Source of the DNA: Apricaphanius iberus | Lineage: Eukaryota; Chordata; Actinopteri; Cyprinodontiformes; Aphaniidae | NCBI GenBank assembly: GCA_028564705.1 | Contig: JAPXFQ010001349.1 | Span: 488,001 to 552,000 of the forward strand | DNA: 64,000 bases | Direction of reading: 5' to 3' | Shown: positions 50,203-62,129 of the stretch, one piece after another | Position numbering within the stretch: the stretch's first letter is position 1 | Layout of the letters: every line of letters starts with the position of its first letter | Notes under the pieces: generated by a model | Database searches by the model: none | Seen by the model: the letters and a program-made list of their open reading frames with translations, nothing else | What the model was told of the DNA's origin: nothing | Position numbers and translations under genes: made by a program

Positions 50203-50612
50203 TCCTGACTATAAGCCACTACATTTTTTCCCCATGATTTGAACCTTGCGCCCCATACAACGGGGTATTTATGGATATTTACAGCTAATGGCCAATGTAC
50301 AGGTTACATCTTTCACCTTTAAGGGACACTTGCCTTAAAATGAATCATAACTTATTACTACCATGGATAACCATGCTCTCTTATAGTCTTTCATGTCATT
50401 CAAAAAATGTGATTGAAAACAAAAAAAGCATTGTGTTTTCCTGACCCTTTTTTCTAACTGCAGTATTGTCTCACCAGATTACGTGCGATGTTGTGGCTGT
50501 ATAGGATGTTCATTATAATAGTGCAAATGAGGAGCACATTGATTGGTGGCAGGAAGGTGGCTTATAATCAGGAGCGCGGCTTATAATCAGGAGCGCCTTT
50601 ATAGTATTGAAA
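50203..50612. repeat. Non-autonomous repeat with 'GACTATAAGCC / GCGGCTTATAATCAGGAGCG' ends
   Basis: It begins with 'cctgactataagccactac' and ends with the tandem 'ggcttataatcaggagcg' (about 50560-50597), a pattern common in fish genomes. No coding sequence. It lies in the C-D gap. Confidence 0.55.
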
Positions 50613-51403
50613 TTATAGCAATAATTTTGGCTTAAATTTCATGTGTTCAATATGTGTTAAGGTAAGGATTTGACAAATTGTGATGACTAGAAGACTGACC
50701 CAATGCTGTTTCGAGGTGTCAAAAGTGGTCCAAGGAAGGAACATTGCAAAACAGGGTGGATCAACATTGAGCAAGAAGAATTGGTGCTGTTTTAAGGGCA
50801 AAGGGTGGTCACACCAAATATCGACTTGATTTAGATTTTTGTTTTGTTCATTTGGTGCCTTTTGTTGTCCATCTGGTTTACCACAAAGACTTTCACTGAA
50901 AGTAAATCACAAAATTAATTTTAAAACCAAAAATAGAAAGATATATGTTCTTTTTTATCACGAAACACAAAATTACTCTAAAACATATGTTTTTAGACAG
51001 TTTTATAGGTTTATAATGAGTAGCGGTCAGCCAAATAAGCATGACCCCATTTACCAAAGTTGCTATTTCAGTGAAAATAGAAAAATAGCACAATTTAATC
51101 ATATCCCTCAATCTCAACCCTATAATGGCATACAAATCTCCCCCTTTTTAAATAAGTGTTCGGTTAAACTTTCTTACCAACCAGTGACACATTTCAAGTC
51201 TTTTCCTGCTCATACAGTAAAAGAAGGTAAGTATTAGCATTCTATCTGACCTAAATGTTATTGTTTTTATCAAACTGAGATCTTCAAGCTCAATCTTTTA
51301 ACCTTGTTACAAGCAAAAAGAATTTTTGAAAATATTAGTGTTTTAAAAAATTATATTGACTTCTTGTTTTTCTCATGCTGTATATGTTGCCCCAAACATT
51401 AGC
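50613..51403. other. C-D intergenic region, no gene seen
   Basis: AT-rich. An open frame at 50839-51237 has no recognisable domain and no coding support. Confidence 0.4.
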
Positions 51404-52375
51404 TAGATAGATACTTTATTCATCTCCAAGAGAAATTCACAGTTCTAGCAGCTTACGGGAACACAGGGGCATGCAGGGAGAATACAATATAAAAATTTAA
51501 AAGAAGAACTAAGGTAAAATATAATGGTATAAAAAAGTATAATGTCTGCCAGTCCAGTTCAAGTGCAGTTGTGCAGATGTCAGTATGCAAAAACAGTTGA
51601 GTAATGGTCAGTTTGTACATACTTAGACTCCAACTTGTAGATGTGTGTGTATGATAAAGTGCATGTGTGACCGAAGGTGCATGGTGTGATTAGCATTAAG
51701 TCCAGTGTTCTATGGTTGATTTTATGGCCCTCCCCCTATAGTTGTTGAAGAGCTGCATGGCGTGGGGGAGGAACGATTTCTTCAGTCTGTCAGTGGAGCA
51801 GGACAATGACAGCAGTCTGTCACTGAAGCTGCTCCTCTGCCTGGAGATGGCGTAGTGCAGTGGATGGTGTGGACTGTCTATGATGGACAGTAGCCTGTTC
51901 AGAGTCCGTTTCTCTGCCATAGATGTAAGGCTGTCCAGCTCTGTGCCAACAACAGTTCCTGCCTTCCTCACCAGTTTGTTCAGGCGTCCAGCGTCTTTCT
52001 TCTTGAGGCTGCCCCCCCAACACACCACTGCGTACATGAGGGCGCTCGCAACTACACACTGGTAGAAGATCTGTAGCAACTTCTTGTAGATGTTGAAGGA
52101 CGCCAGCCTTCTGAGGAAGTACAGACGGCTCTGTCCTTTCCTGTACAGGGCGTCTGTGTTGGCAGTCCAGTCCAGTTTGTCATCCAGCTGCACTCCCAGG
52201 TATTTGTAGGTGTGAACCACCTCCACACAGTCACCTTTGATGTTGACAGGCTCAAGGTGCGGCCTGATTCTCCTAAAGTCCACCACCATCTCCTTGGTCT
52301 TTGTGGCGTTTAGGAGCAGGTGATTAAAGTCGCACCACGTGACAAAACGTTGGATCAACTCCCTAGTTAATATAG
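51404..52375 (-). mobile_element. L2-like LINE, 5'-truncated, with open C-terminal reverse-transcriptase frame
   Basis: On the minus strand the frame 52358-51696 (220 codons) is open and matches the end of LINE reverse transcriptases: LNATKTKEMVVDFRR, VHTYKYLGVQLDDKLDWTAN, QSRLYFLRRLASFN, then a MYAVVCWGGSL region. The YADD core is missing because of 5' truncation near 52375. The 3' UTR runs to a tail of ATCTATCTA type ('gaataaagtatctatctagc'). No stop codon interrupts the frame, so the insertion is fairly young. It lies in the C-D gap. Confidence 0.85.
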
Positions 52376-52460
52376 ACTTATGACCTACTTTTAGCTAAAA
52401 TCTTCAACTCTAAAAACTGAACTGCTTTAAGACCCCCAAAATCTCTCTCTTTAGAGAGAC

Positions 52461-52514
52461 ACATGAAATTGGCCCTTGTTTGAATGAAGGTTCTATCCAA
52501 CATGCTTCCCAAAT

Positions 52515-52608
<94 letters not shown>
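52461..52608. repeat. CT-tailed repeat, copy 1
   Basis: A 56-bp unique-looking block starting acatgaaattggcccttgtt, followed by a (CT)n tract of about 94 bp (52515-52608). The same block is found at 54382. Confidence 0.9.
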
Positions 52609-52610
<2 letters not shown>

Positions 52611-52619
52611 AGAGTGACT

Positions 52620-54380
52620 AAATTAATTAGAGACTAACTTTCCAACTTGTTATCAACCAACTTAATGGTTACAAAATCAGAGGCTATTTTACAGATAATT
52701 ATCTGTTTATAGGGTTATATACATTGAACTTGCCATACAAATGTTAACGTGAAAATTTTATATCTTCCATTGTGTGTTTTAACAGTTTGAAGAAATATCA
52801 ACTTGCACAGTTCTACAATTCCTTATACAAATTGATGTTCGTTCTGTTTAATTGCTTTTTTGGTAATCTTCTCTGTTTCACATTCATAACCCTGATAAGA
52901 AGCACTATCTAGGATAGTTTGACTGTAGTCTTGTTCAAAGTTAAATACAGAAAGACATCCAAGTAGGATTAAATGGAGACCAACTCCAGCAATTAGCAAT
53001 ATATTCCAAAACTATTTTTAAGGAACATTATTTATTTGACTATTGATAAAACAATATATCTAGCAGAACTTGATCATAAAGCAAGCATATCCAAGACCTA
53101 CGAATCTGTGTCTTTCAATGAACACTTGATGGCAATATTTTATGGTCTATCACTTATCTATTTTTTTTTTAATCAGTGTTTAAATTACTCCAAGAGAAAG
53201 GCTTTCCTTTTTAAAAACATTTTTGTCTTGATTTTAATCTGGTTTAAGAGCATTATTTTAAGACTGAACAACTTTCATCTCAACTACCAACAAGGGGCGA
53301 TGTAGGCTAATGAATTTGGAAGAAGTGATGAAAAGCAGATTTCTACTCCCTTTTTAATTTGTACAAATAGCATCGATAGTATATGCAGTCTTAGAGAAAT
53401 AAAGAATGTGTACAGTGCCAGCTCACAAGTTAATATATTGACTAGGATGGGCAAAAGAGTTTTAATATTACAATTTACTCATTCAAGCAAGCATAAAAGA
53501 CAGACTAATTTCAGGTGAACTTTAAATTTACTCTTGTAGATATATCCTGTTCTTGATGACAAGATGCTGTTACTTTATTTCCCAAAAGATATTTATTTTC
53601 TAAAAGAAAACCCAAAGCAATGTGGGTCTGCTGTTGGAATCAAAATGCTATTTTTCACTCGATTCCTACGTGTATATCTTGGTTACACATTTTTAATTTT
53701 AGTTTAACGCATGTTAGTTCATATGTGAGTTACATTTTTGCAGAAGAATGAACCTAAATATATAGAGTTCAGTTATAATTCAGGTTATGGCATTAACAGG
53801 TAAGGGAAATTGGCATTAAAAACAAGCGTGTTACAATTCTGTAACAGCATCAAAGTCTCCCCTTGTAAAGGGGGACAAGACATCTTCTCTAATAACCATC
53901 AGAGGATGCTAAAACCACAAGCAGAGACATTTGCTATTTTCACCCAACTTGTAGCTCTTTGTGGAGTGCAACTATCTCCCTTCATATGATCTGGTTGCAT
54001 AATGGCCCTCAACTGAAACAGAAAAATCAAGGAAGACAGGCTTAGATTGCAAAAAGATGTAATTTCGATATAGATATAAAACTACTTTGACAGATGTTTA
54101 AAAGTTTTACTTTGACAGACATTTCATATGTTAAATCACCAAAATTTGAGCGTGAAAACAGTAGTTTTACTTCTGACCTATGTTAGCAACCTCGACAGTA
54201 TTCCTCCCACTCTCAACTCTGTCTACTTTATCCTCTGTTCAAGGACACATCATGGGTTATTGTAGAACGCCTCCTTGGTCTCTTTGTTTAGGCTCTGGTT
54301 TGAACCAAACAAAAAGATACTATGTAATTACCCATTTATTGACTGTGTACAAAGAGGAGCAAAAGTGCATCAGCAGTCAG
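52620..54380. other. C-D intergenic region, no gene seen
   Basis: AT-rich sequence between the two CT-tailed repeats. I see no exon, repeat family or regulatory site that I can support. Confidence 0.45.
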
Positions 54381-54381
54381 C

Positions 54382-54443
54382 ACATGAAATTGGCCCTTGT
54401 TTGAATGAAGTTTCTATCCAACATGCTTCCTAAATTCTCTCTC

Positions 54444-54484
<41 letters not shown>
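54382..54484. repeat. CT-tailed repeat, copy 2
   Basis: The same block as at 52461 with about two substitutions, followed by a (CT)n tract to 54484. Direct orientation, 1.9 kb from copy 1. Confidence 0.9.
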
Positions 54485-54490
<6 letters not shown>

Positions 54491-54974
54491 GCACAATGAT
54501 AGCTAGGTCTGTTAAGTCTGAGACATGGGAAAACTGGTGGTTGTGGTGAATATTTTCTTCTTGTAAAGGATTATTATGACAGTAGAACACCTGTTCAACC
54601 GGTGACTGCATCTCCCCATCTTATTTTCCTTTTCATTCTATCACATGCATAGATGTGTATGTGTGTTAAAAGCTCATGTTAAAAACTTGTTAAAAAGTAG
54701 ACAGATGCTATAACTTTTAATTTAATCTTTTTTGCTCTGTCAGTATATTTCACTTATTTATTGTATGAATCTCAAATCAAAAGTTAAAAAGTTTGTCAGT
54801 GCAGTAAAATAAGGGCATTTTTAACACTTCCTAAAATAAGAACAAACATTCTTCAATGGTCTATAAATTTGTTCATGAAGTGCTCAATATTTTTTGCTGA
54901 ATATAAGTCTTGGTTAAATAATCTTTTCAGTGAAATCCCATGTCTAAAATAAGTATAAACTGAAGCCTATGTAG

Positions 54975-55160
54975 AAAAGACGTCCACACGACCTCATTTC
55001 GACTAAAATTACACCATATCGGAGGTCCTTGAGAAGTCAATGGACGTTAAAACACGTCGAAAAAAAATGACATTTGGTGTCACGTTTTGGGAACCAACAT
55101 ACGACGTCCGAAAATGACCTAAAAAAGACGTTTTGTCATCACTTTGCGCAGTGGGGAGAA
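54975..55160. repeat. 'ACGTCC'-rich fish repeat upstream of gene D
   Basis: Clustered 'gacgtcc', 'gacgtt' and 'cacgtcg' words ending in 'ttgcgcagtgggg', the pattern of a common fish interspersed repeat. It lies 275 bp before the ATG of gene D, so it may overlap the promoter. Confidence 0.5.
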
Positions 55161-55435
55161 ATGATATGTAATAAATAGCCTAATCATGTGATAAGTTCAT
55201 TTTTAAGGCCTTATCAAACAAATCAATTTGACGCCTTTTCTTGTCTTCATTGTATGGGTTGGCATTATAATTTATAGTCCAGCCCTTAAGAAACATCAAA
55301 TTAAAAACTAAAATAATATTAACACACCCCAGATCTTGCCACAGTGGGTTGTGGTTGGACAGATTTGCAGGAGGAACTAAACCACAACTTCAGGAATTCT
55401 CAACCTGAGCGAATGCACTGCGATTCTGCAACGCT

Positions 55436-58400
55436 ATGCCTGCTGTAACTTCTGATTCCGGCAAAATCGCTGATTATGAGGGTAAAACCTCCTTCCTCGG
55501 AGAGTGGGGACTTTTCCAGCAGCGGGTATTTTTTCTTCTCTGCCTGAGCGTTGTCCCTAATGGATTTGCCGCGCTGTCTATGGTGTTTCTAGCCGACACG
55601 CCGGAACACCGCTGCGCGCTCCCGGCGCACCTGAACCTCAGTGCCGAGTGGAGGAACAGCAGCATCCCATTGGTGGAGGATCCAAACCGCGGCGGTGCTT
55701 TAGTGCCCTGCAAGTGTTCAAGATACAACCTGGAGCTTGCTCTGAATTACTCTGAGAGAGGTTTGATACCTGGTGTCGACGTTAATCTGTCTGATGTGCC
55801 AAAAGAAGGATGCTTGGACGGATGGGAGTTTGACCGCAGCGTGTATACATCTACTATTGTATCTGAGGCGCGTTGGTATATGGCATGTCCTGGGCGTTCT
55901 GTCCTGGGACTCCAGAAACATTGTTTATTTAGCAATGAAAGGGGCGCATCAAAGCCCAAAGCTATGATACAATGTTGGAAGTTTTATTATAATTGTTTAG
56001 AATAGGAAGAGGTGTATGAGATGGATACTCAAATTATAATATAAGTAATTATAGTCGCAAATAACCTATTCGTTTGAGATTTCAATCCGCAAAATGAGTT
56101 TTATTAAACCCCCTCCCCTTTATGTGTAATATTATTAGGAGTTCCCTGCATTTTGGTAACCTAAATGCACCAAACAACAGGATGTGGTCGAAGGGCCTTT
56201 GTATTGATAATTTAATGAAATGTCACCACTACCTTTCAAAGAATCTGCAGCACATTTTTATTAATTATGTGCTTCTTATCCAGAAGACAACATAAACACC
56301 TGGCTTGGGGATTGACTTAGTAGTGCCACTGTTTTTTTTCCTTATGTCCTTGAACAACTACATGAATTTAACGTTGTCTTGTTTTTGCTTTTTGACAGTG
56401 GAACCTGGTGTGTGATGAAAGCTGGAAGAAGCCTCTCACTACTTCCTTGTATTTTGGAGGTCTTCTTGCAGGCTCCTTTATTTCAGGACAGCTCTCAGAC
56501 AGGTTGCGCAATGCACACTAAATATTTTATTATTCACAAGATGTACTGAATTTACCCTTAGGCGTTTGGTGGATTGTGATGTGACCAGGGAATTTTTTGA
56601 ACTAGGCCCCTCCCTTTTGTTATAACACTAGACATACCAAGATACTTCTACTAAACATGATAAGTGCAATTAATCTTTTAGCTAAATAGTACAATCAACT
56701 AATGTTGTTTAGTATTGATAGCTGTTTTTTTACAAAATATAACAATATAAGTAATGATCACTCAAAAGTTTAACTAGAAACAAGATCTGGGTTTACAGTG
56801 TAGTCCACACAAAACAATTGGTCCCAATTTCACTTATTTTGCCGGTTAAACAATCGAATGTCAGGATCAATTTGATGATTAACACCAACATAAAAAACCT
56901 ATGGTACCCAATATATTGTTAATAAAAGAATACTATTACTATGTATATTATTTTGACGTAATTATTTCAGATTGACGTCAGTTATTTTCACATTTAATTA
57001 TGGCTTCAATAGATACTAGAATTGTTCTTAAAATGTTTAAGAAATCGATGTATTCATTTCCTGTTTTGGGACTTTAGAAAGCTTATCTCTACATATGAAT
57101 GCAATAGAGAAAAAATATTGGGTGCTAAATTCATGTAGGCCGGGAAATCAGAAATGAGGGACATGGAAAATAAAGAACAATTTTTTCTTTGCCTTGGAAA
57201 AAAAAACATATCCAAGAAAGGGGTGCAAAATATAGCCTTGCACATCAATAGGCCTAGCTATAAATCATATTGTCTGGAGAGTTTAAATTAAGCCAACTGG
57301 ACTTTTCTTCAAGAAGAAAAGTGCAGTTGGCTTCATTTAAACTCTAAAGACTACCATCTCCTGGTTGACTGAGAATCTATATCAACCTAAAATCATATGT
57401 GTAACTCTCAAGTCACCCTTATGACAACCTTTTTGTAACCAGTTTTGTTTCAAATAACAGCAGTCTGTCAGTGTATAAAGAATAGAAAGAGCAGTATATG
57501 TGTTTCCTTAAGAAGATAAAAAGGTACTGGCATCAGTGGAAGAAAATGTCCAAAAACATGAGTTCTCTTCAGAATCCAAGGAGGATATCCATGTGGAAAT
57601 TAAGAGAGGAGGATTTGAAGCACTCCACATAATCTAAAAGTCCTTTATTTATTAATCAATGGACATACCAACACTATTTATTAAGTGAAATACTTGTTTA
57701 TTTGAATAATCCTAAATCAGATCATTGTGAAAAAATGTTCAGTATTAATCATAAGAAGTACTTGTCGAACTTAAAATATTTGTTGAGACAGATAATATTT
57801 TAACAGTTTGTTAAAGATAGTTTTATCAATACTTCCTGCCACAAGCAGCCCTTTAAGGAGATTTATGCTCTTGATTTGGCCCACTATGAAATGAGTTTGA
57901 CACCCCTGATCTAGATCATCTAGAAGAGGACTGGTAGAATGTCATGTGGTCCGATGAGACTAAAAGAGAACTCCTTGGCATAACGCCCACTCGCAGCATT
58001 TGGATTGGAAAGAATGGAGAGTTGCAACCCTAGAACACCAGACCCACTCTAAAACACGGTGATGAAAACATTGTGCTTTGGGGCTTCTATTTTGCAAAGA
58101 CCACTGAGCCATATTAAGGAAAGGATGAATGTGGCCATGTATCATGGGACTTTTTGGGGATCCTCCTTCCGTCAGTGACAGCTTTGAAGATGAAACGTAT
58201 CTGCATCTTTCAGCATGCCTATGTTTCCTGACAAACCGGCTAGGCATAGTGGCTATGTAAAAAGTATTTAAAGGTTCTTGAGTGGCGTAGCCAGTCTTCA
58301 GAACTCAATCCAATAGAGAATCTGTGAAGGGAGTTGAAAGTCAAAACATTACAGCTCTCTGCATGGAAGAATTGGCCACAATACCAGCTACAGTGTGTGC

Positions 58401-59118
58401 AAACCTGGTAAAGACCTAGAGCAAATGTTTCAATTCGGTCATTGTCAACCAATATTACATTATAAAGCACTGAGGTGAACTTTTTTTATTGACCAAATAC
58501 TTAATTTCTCCACCATTATTTAAATAAATGTGTTAAAATGCAATGTGATTTACTGGAATTTTTTACATTGTGTCTAACAGTTGAAGTGTAACTAAGATGA
58601 AATGTACAGCTTTTTTAAATGGGAAAAATTGCAGAAGTTAAATACTTTTTTCCCCCACTGTACTATTTCACTAGTGCGGTTACTGACTGCTCTGTGCTTT
58701 GTGTTAATTTCAGATTTGGGAGAAAAGTGGTGATGTTTGCAACCATAGGACTACAAGTAGTCACGACACTGATTCAGATTTTCAGTTCAAGCTGGATCAT
58801 GTTTGTCGTCTTGTACTTTGCTCTTGGAGTGGAAAATATTTCTAATTATCTCGTTGCATTTGTTCTAGGTATGTAAGTTTCCCGCATTTCCATCATATTC
58901 TGCACTTCCCCGTATAATTTTAATTAATTTCAAATTTCATATTCAGGGGCAGAAATCCTAGGTCCAAGAGTCCGAACGTTGTTTTCCACCGCTGGAGTGT
59001 GTGTGTTCTTTGGTGTGGGCTACATGCTCCTACCCCTGCTTGCATTTTTCCTGAGAGACTGGAGGTTCCTTCAAATTGGCTTTATGTTGGAAGGTTGCCT
59101 TTGTTTGCCTCTCTTCTG
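55436..59118 (+). CDS. slc22a4/5-like: Gene D: OCTN-like SLC22 transporter, exons 1-4 (3' part beyond window)
   Basis: Exons in the window: 55436-55867, 56399-56502, 58714-58868, 58947-59118, giving 287 codons plus two bases. Seen: an N-terminal extension, [15 protein letters not shown]1 with [11 protein letters not shown], loop 1 with NLS, NSS, NYS and NLS sites and its cysteines, [23 protein letters not shown], and FFLRDWRF. Loop 1 is very close to that of gene C (for example GCLDGWEF and VYTSTIVSE are shared), supporting a tandem duplication. Exon 5, which should begin with a W-x-I-x-ESPRWL motif, was not found up to base 64000, so intron 4 exceeds 4.8 kb. The exon 1 donor is GAG|GCGCGT, a GC rather than GT site. 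Every other border seen here is GT-AG and the frame is open, so a working gene is likely but not proven. Confidence 0.85.
55868..55869 (+). other. Non-canonical GC splice donor of gene D exon 1
   Basis: The exon end is fixed by alignment to genes B and C (codon GAG before TGG of exon 2). Here GAG is followed by gcgcgt, where gene C has gtgtgt. The nearest GT sites downstream would shift the frame; joining after GAGGCGC leads to an early TGA in exon 2. Confidence 0.75.
57270..57353. repeat. Near-perfect foldback, about 41-bp arms
   Basis: The inner arms 57279-57310 and 57313-57344 are reverse complements with two mismatches in 32 and a 2-nt loop. Weaker pairing extends outward to 57270 and 57353. 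It lies in intron 2 of gene D. It is probably a palindromic MITE; a hairpin RNA is possible if transcribed. Confidence 0.85.
57915..58660 (+). mobile_element. Degenerate Tc1-like element, 3' half
   Basis: Contains the catalytic-site DNA of Tc1 transposase (TGTGGTCCGATGAGACT, coding W-S-D-E-T) near 57945-57961. Decayed downstream coding follows ('ctcaatccaatagagaatct'), and the end is 'aaatacttttttcccccact' before TA. Frames are broken. Its end lies only about 55 bp before exon 3 of gene D. Confidence 0.65.
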
Positions 59119-59323
59119 GTAGGTAACCATCTTTGTACATATTTTTCCTTGCTGCCTTCTTTAAATGATTTTCATTTGTCTAGCATGTTGTTTAAAAAAC
59201 TGTAGGTCAATAGAAACCAATAAATATAATTAAAAAATTTAATGTCTAAATTCCCTTATGGGATTTCCCTACAAACCAGTTCTACTTGCTATAGAGTGCA
59301 AGTACTTGTTTAATAGAAGGGTG

Positions 59324-59351
59324 TTTTTTTTTTTTTTTTTTTTTTTTTTTT
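59324..59351. repeat. Poly-T tract
   Basis: 28 T in intron 4 of gene D. Confidence 0.9.
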
Positions 59352-59729
59352 CGGCTAAGAAAAGTGGTTTCTCTGTGCTTATTGTCGGTGACAGTGTCAG
59401 TGAAGCTATGCCAGCTAATTCATATTATTACCCAATGCAGCCTCATCAGTCTGTTTTATGCAGCTGCTGTTCCCCTGATTTAATTTTGGCGCTCATAGGA
59501 CTGCATTAATAATTCTCTCTCAGACTGGTGGAAGAACTTTACTCTTTCCTTTCCTTACTTTCTCACTTATCCAGCATTTATTGACAGGGGCTTCTCCTAA
59601 TGTAGCATAGACACACATGAGCCTCGCTTGTTAAGCCTTGCTTGAATTGGCAGGGATTGAGCCTGAGCTTGTTCATGGAATTGAATATGCCAGAGCGTAT
59701 TTCAGATGAGCCTTGATGTTTTATATATA

Positions 59730-60536
59730 CAGTGCATCCGGAAAGTATTCACAACGCTTCACTTTTTCCACATTTTTTTATGTTACAGCCTTATATTCAT
59801 TTTTTCCCCCCTTAAAATTAAAAACACACAACACCCCATAATGACAATGTAGAAAGAAATGTTTAGATTGTTGCAAATTTATAAAAAAAAAACACAAAAA
59901 CAACCCCGGAGAAATCACATGTAAGTATTCACAGCCTTTGACGTGAAGCTCAGAATTGAGCTGAGGATTGAGCATTCTGTTTTGACTGATCATCCACCTG
60001 CGAGTTAACCTGTGGTAAATTAAGTTTATTGGACAAGATTTGGAAAGGGACACACCTGTCTATATAAGGCCCCTGGGTTGACAGTGCATGTCAAAGCACA
60101 AACCTAGCATGGAGAGAGGAGAACCTTCAAGAAGGACAACCATCTGTGCAGCAATCCACCAATCATGCCTGTATGGTAGAGTGGCCAGACGGAAGCAACT
60201 CCTTAGTAAAAGGCACATGGCAGCCTGCATGGGGTTTGCTAAAAGGCACCTTAGGGACTCTCAGACCATGAGAAACAAAATCCTCTGGTCTGATGAGACA
60301 AAAATGGAACTCTTTGGAGTGAAGGCCAGGTGTTACGTTTGGAGAAAATCAAGCAAAGCTCATCACCAGGCCAATACCATCTCTACAATAAAGCAATGGT
60401 GGTGGCAGCATTGTCATTATGGGGTGTTGTGTGTTGAATTTTATGGAAAAAATAATTTAATCCAGCTTGGTGTAAGGCTGTAACATTAAAAAATGTGGAA
60501 AAAGTGAAGCGCTGTGAATACTTTCCAGATGCACTG
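59730..60536 (+). mobile_element. Internally deleted Tc1-like element
   Basis: Ends CAGTGCATCCGGAAAGTATT (59730) and, inverted, CAGTGCATCTGGAAAGTATT (to 60536), next to TA on the left. An open frame at 60088-60483 carries only transposase fragments around the first catalytic Asp (NKILWSDETKMELFG); the rest of the catalytic domain is deleted. Non-autonomous. It lies in intron 4 of gene D. Confidence 0.85.
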
Positions 60537-62129
60537 TGTATATAAATATAGATATATATTTTTTGAGCTAGCTTCATGAAATACCTCTCAAGTTAGCACA
60601 CATAGATTTTGTGGCTGTTACATAAGACCGAGGAAACCAACTATAGAAGAGATGCTGGGTTTAAAATAGCAATATTATGGTGCGAGTGTAAAATAGAATG
60701 ACGGATTATTGATTTGTGGTATGGATATCACACACAAACCTACTCCCAACAGAGAATCTAAAAGTATCTTAACAAAAATGTGAAGCTCTTCATTTCCCGG
60801 TTCATCCATGATTATATCATTTAGATTTAGGTCATAATCAGTGCCATCATTCTGCCCATTTTAAATTATGAAGTTGATTTAAAAAAATGATTCATACAAA
60901 TGGAAAATTTTATGTAAAGAAGTTCTGGAGATTTTAAAGATTTTTTTCGGTTTTGATAAGTTCCTCCTAATAAATCTTATTCAAGATACAAACTTTTTTC
61001 ATGAATACATCAGTTTCCTTTGTAATATAAGTTTGTTTTGTTATCAACCATAAAGAAATACAATAAAAAAATGTACAAAAAAAAGTATTATTCTAACAGT
61101 ACTTTACAAGATGAATCCTAGTTCTGTATGAGAATCATCGTTACACTGTATTCATTGAACTGCGTTCACTCATTTTAATCCCAATCCAAATATGGTGTCT
61201 TGGTTAATTTTCTCAATGATGATAAAACCCAATTATTTTTGTTTCTGTTTATATACATTTACGATAAATAGGTATATTTTTTCACCCAAATAACGGATGT
61301 CCGGTCAGCATTTTCGTCCTCCGATCTTGATGCAATCATTTAATCTCAAATCCGATCCGATCTATTAAATGTATAAAATTAAAATGTATTTTTTAGCAAG
61401 TAACTCAAATTTTTAATAATTTTACATATTTAACGTACAAATCCATCTATTTGGCTATTAACAGTCAAAGGACTGCTTATGGCAGTCAATAAGATAAATC
61501 ATTTCTGAAAAATTAATAATATTTTTGGGGCACCACCTGGGTGTCCAGAAACTATTTTAATAGCCAAATATCTATATCAGTCTCAAAATCTTTAGGAGTT
61601 AATTCTTTACCGTCTATTGATCATGAAACTTTGCCATATGTGTGTGTTAAATAAGAATGAGAACAGTTACTTTCCAAAATACAAAGTTTTTTTACAGAAG
61701 AAGGAAAGGAAGATTTAATCACTCAAAACTAATAACCAACACTACTGATCAAACTAAATGAATAAAAAATAAAAGAAACAAATGGATAAAAAATGCAATA
61801 AAGATAGAAATAAAAAAAATCTGATTTATGCTTGGAGGAATCTGGATGGTTTAAGAATGAAAGCTAAGTTAGTTTACCAATTGCACTATTTAGCACCATT
61901 GATTTATGTGTAAACCATTAAAATGGAAAATTAACATTCTTTGGATCAAGAAATGTTTGTTTAAAAATGATCTGGATAAGAAGCCATTGATGTTTGAGAA
62001 ATTACGTCTATCCATGGATTGGTCACTGAAGAAAACAATCTAATTCCAGTTTTTTGATACAATAGGGGTCTCAAACACGGCTAATAAGATTGGTTTCTGT
62101 TCTTAATTTTCTCTAAACCAATCTTTATT
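60537..62129. other. Intron 4 of gene D, no recognised feature
   Basis: AT-rich. I looked for exon 5 (W-x-I-x-ESPRWL) in the plus strand and did not find it. Confidence 0.45.

Noticed and set aside
55868..56005. Read-through of gene D exon 1 as the true C-terminus
   Set aside because: Exon 2, 3 and 4 follow in the right order and phase with conserved family motifs, so splicing from the GC donor is the better explanation.
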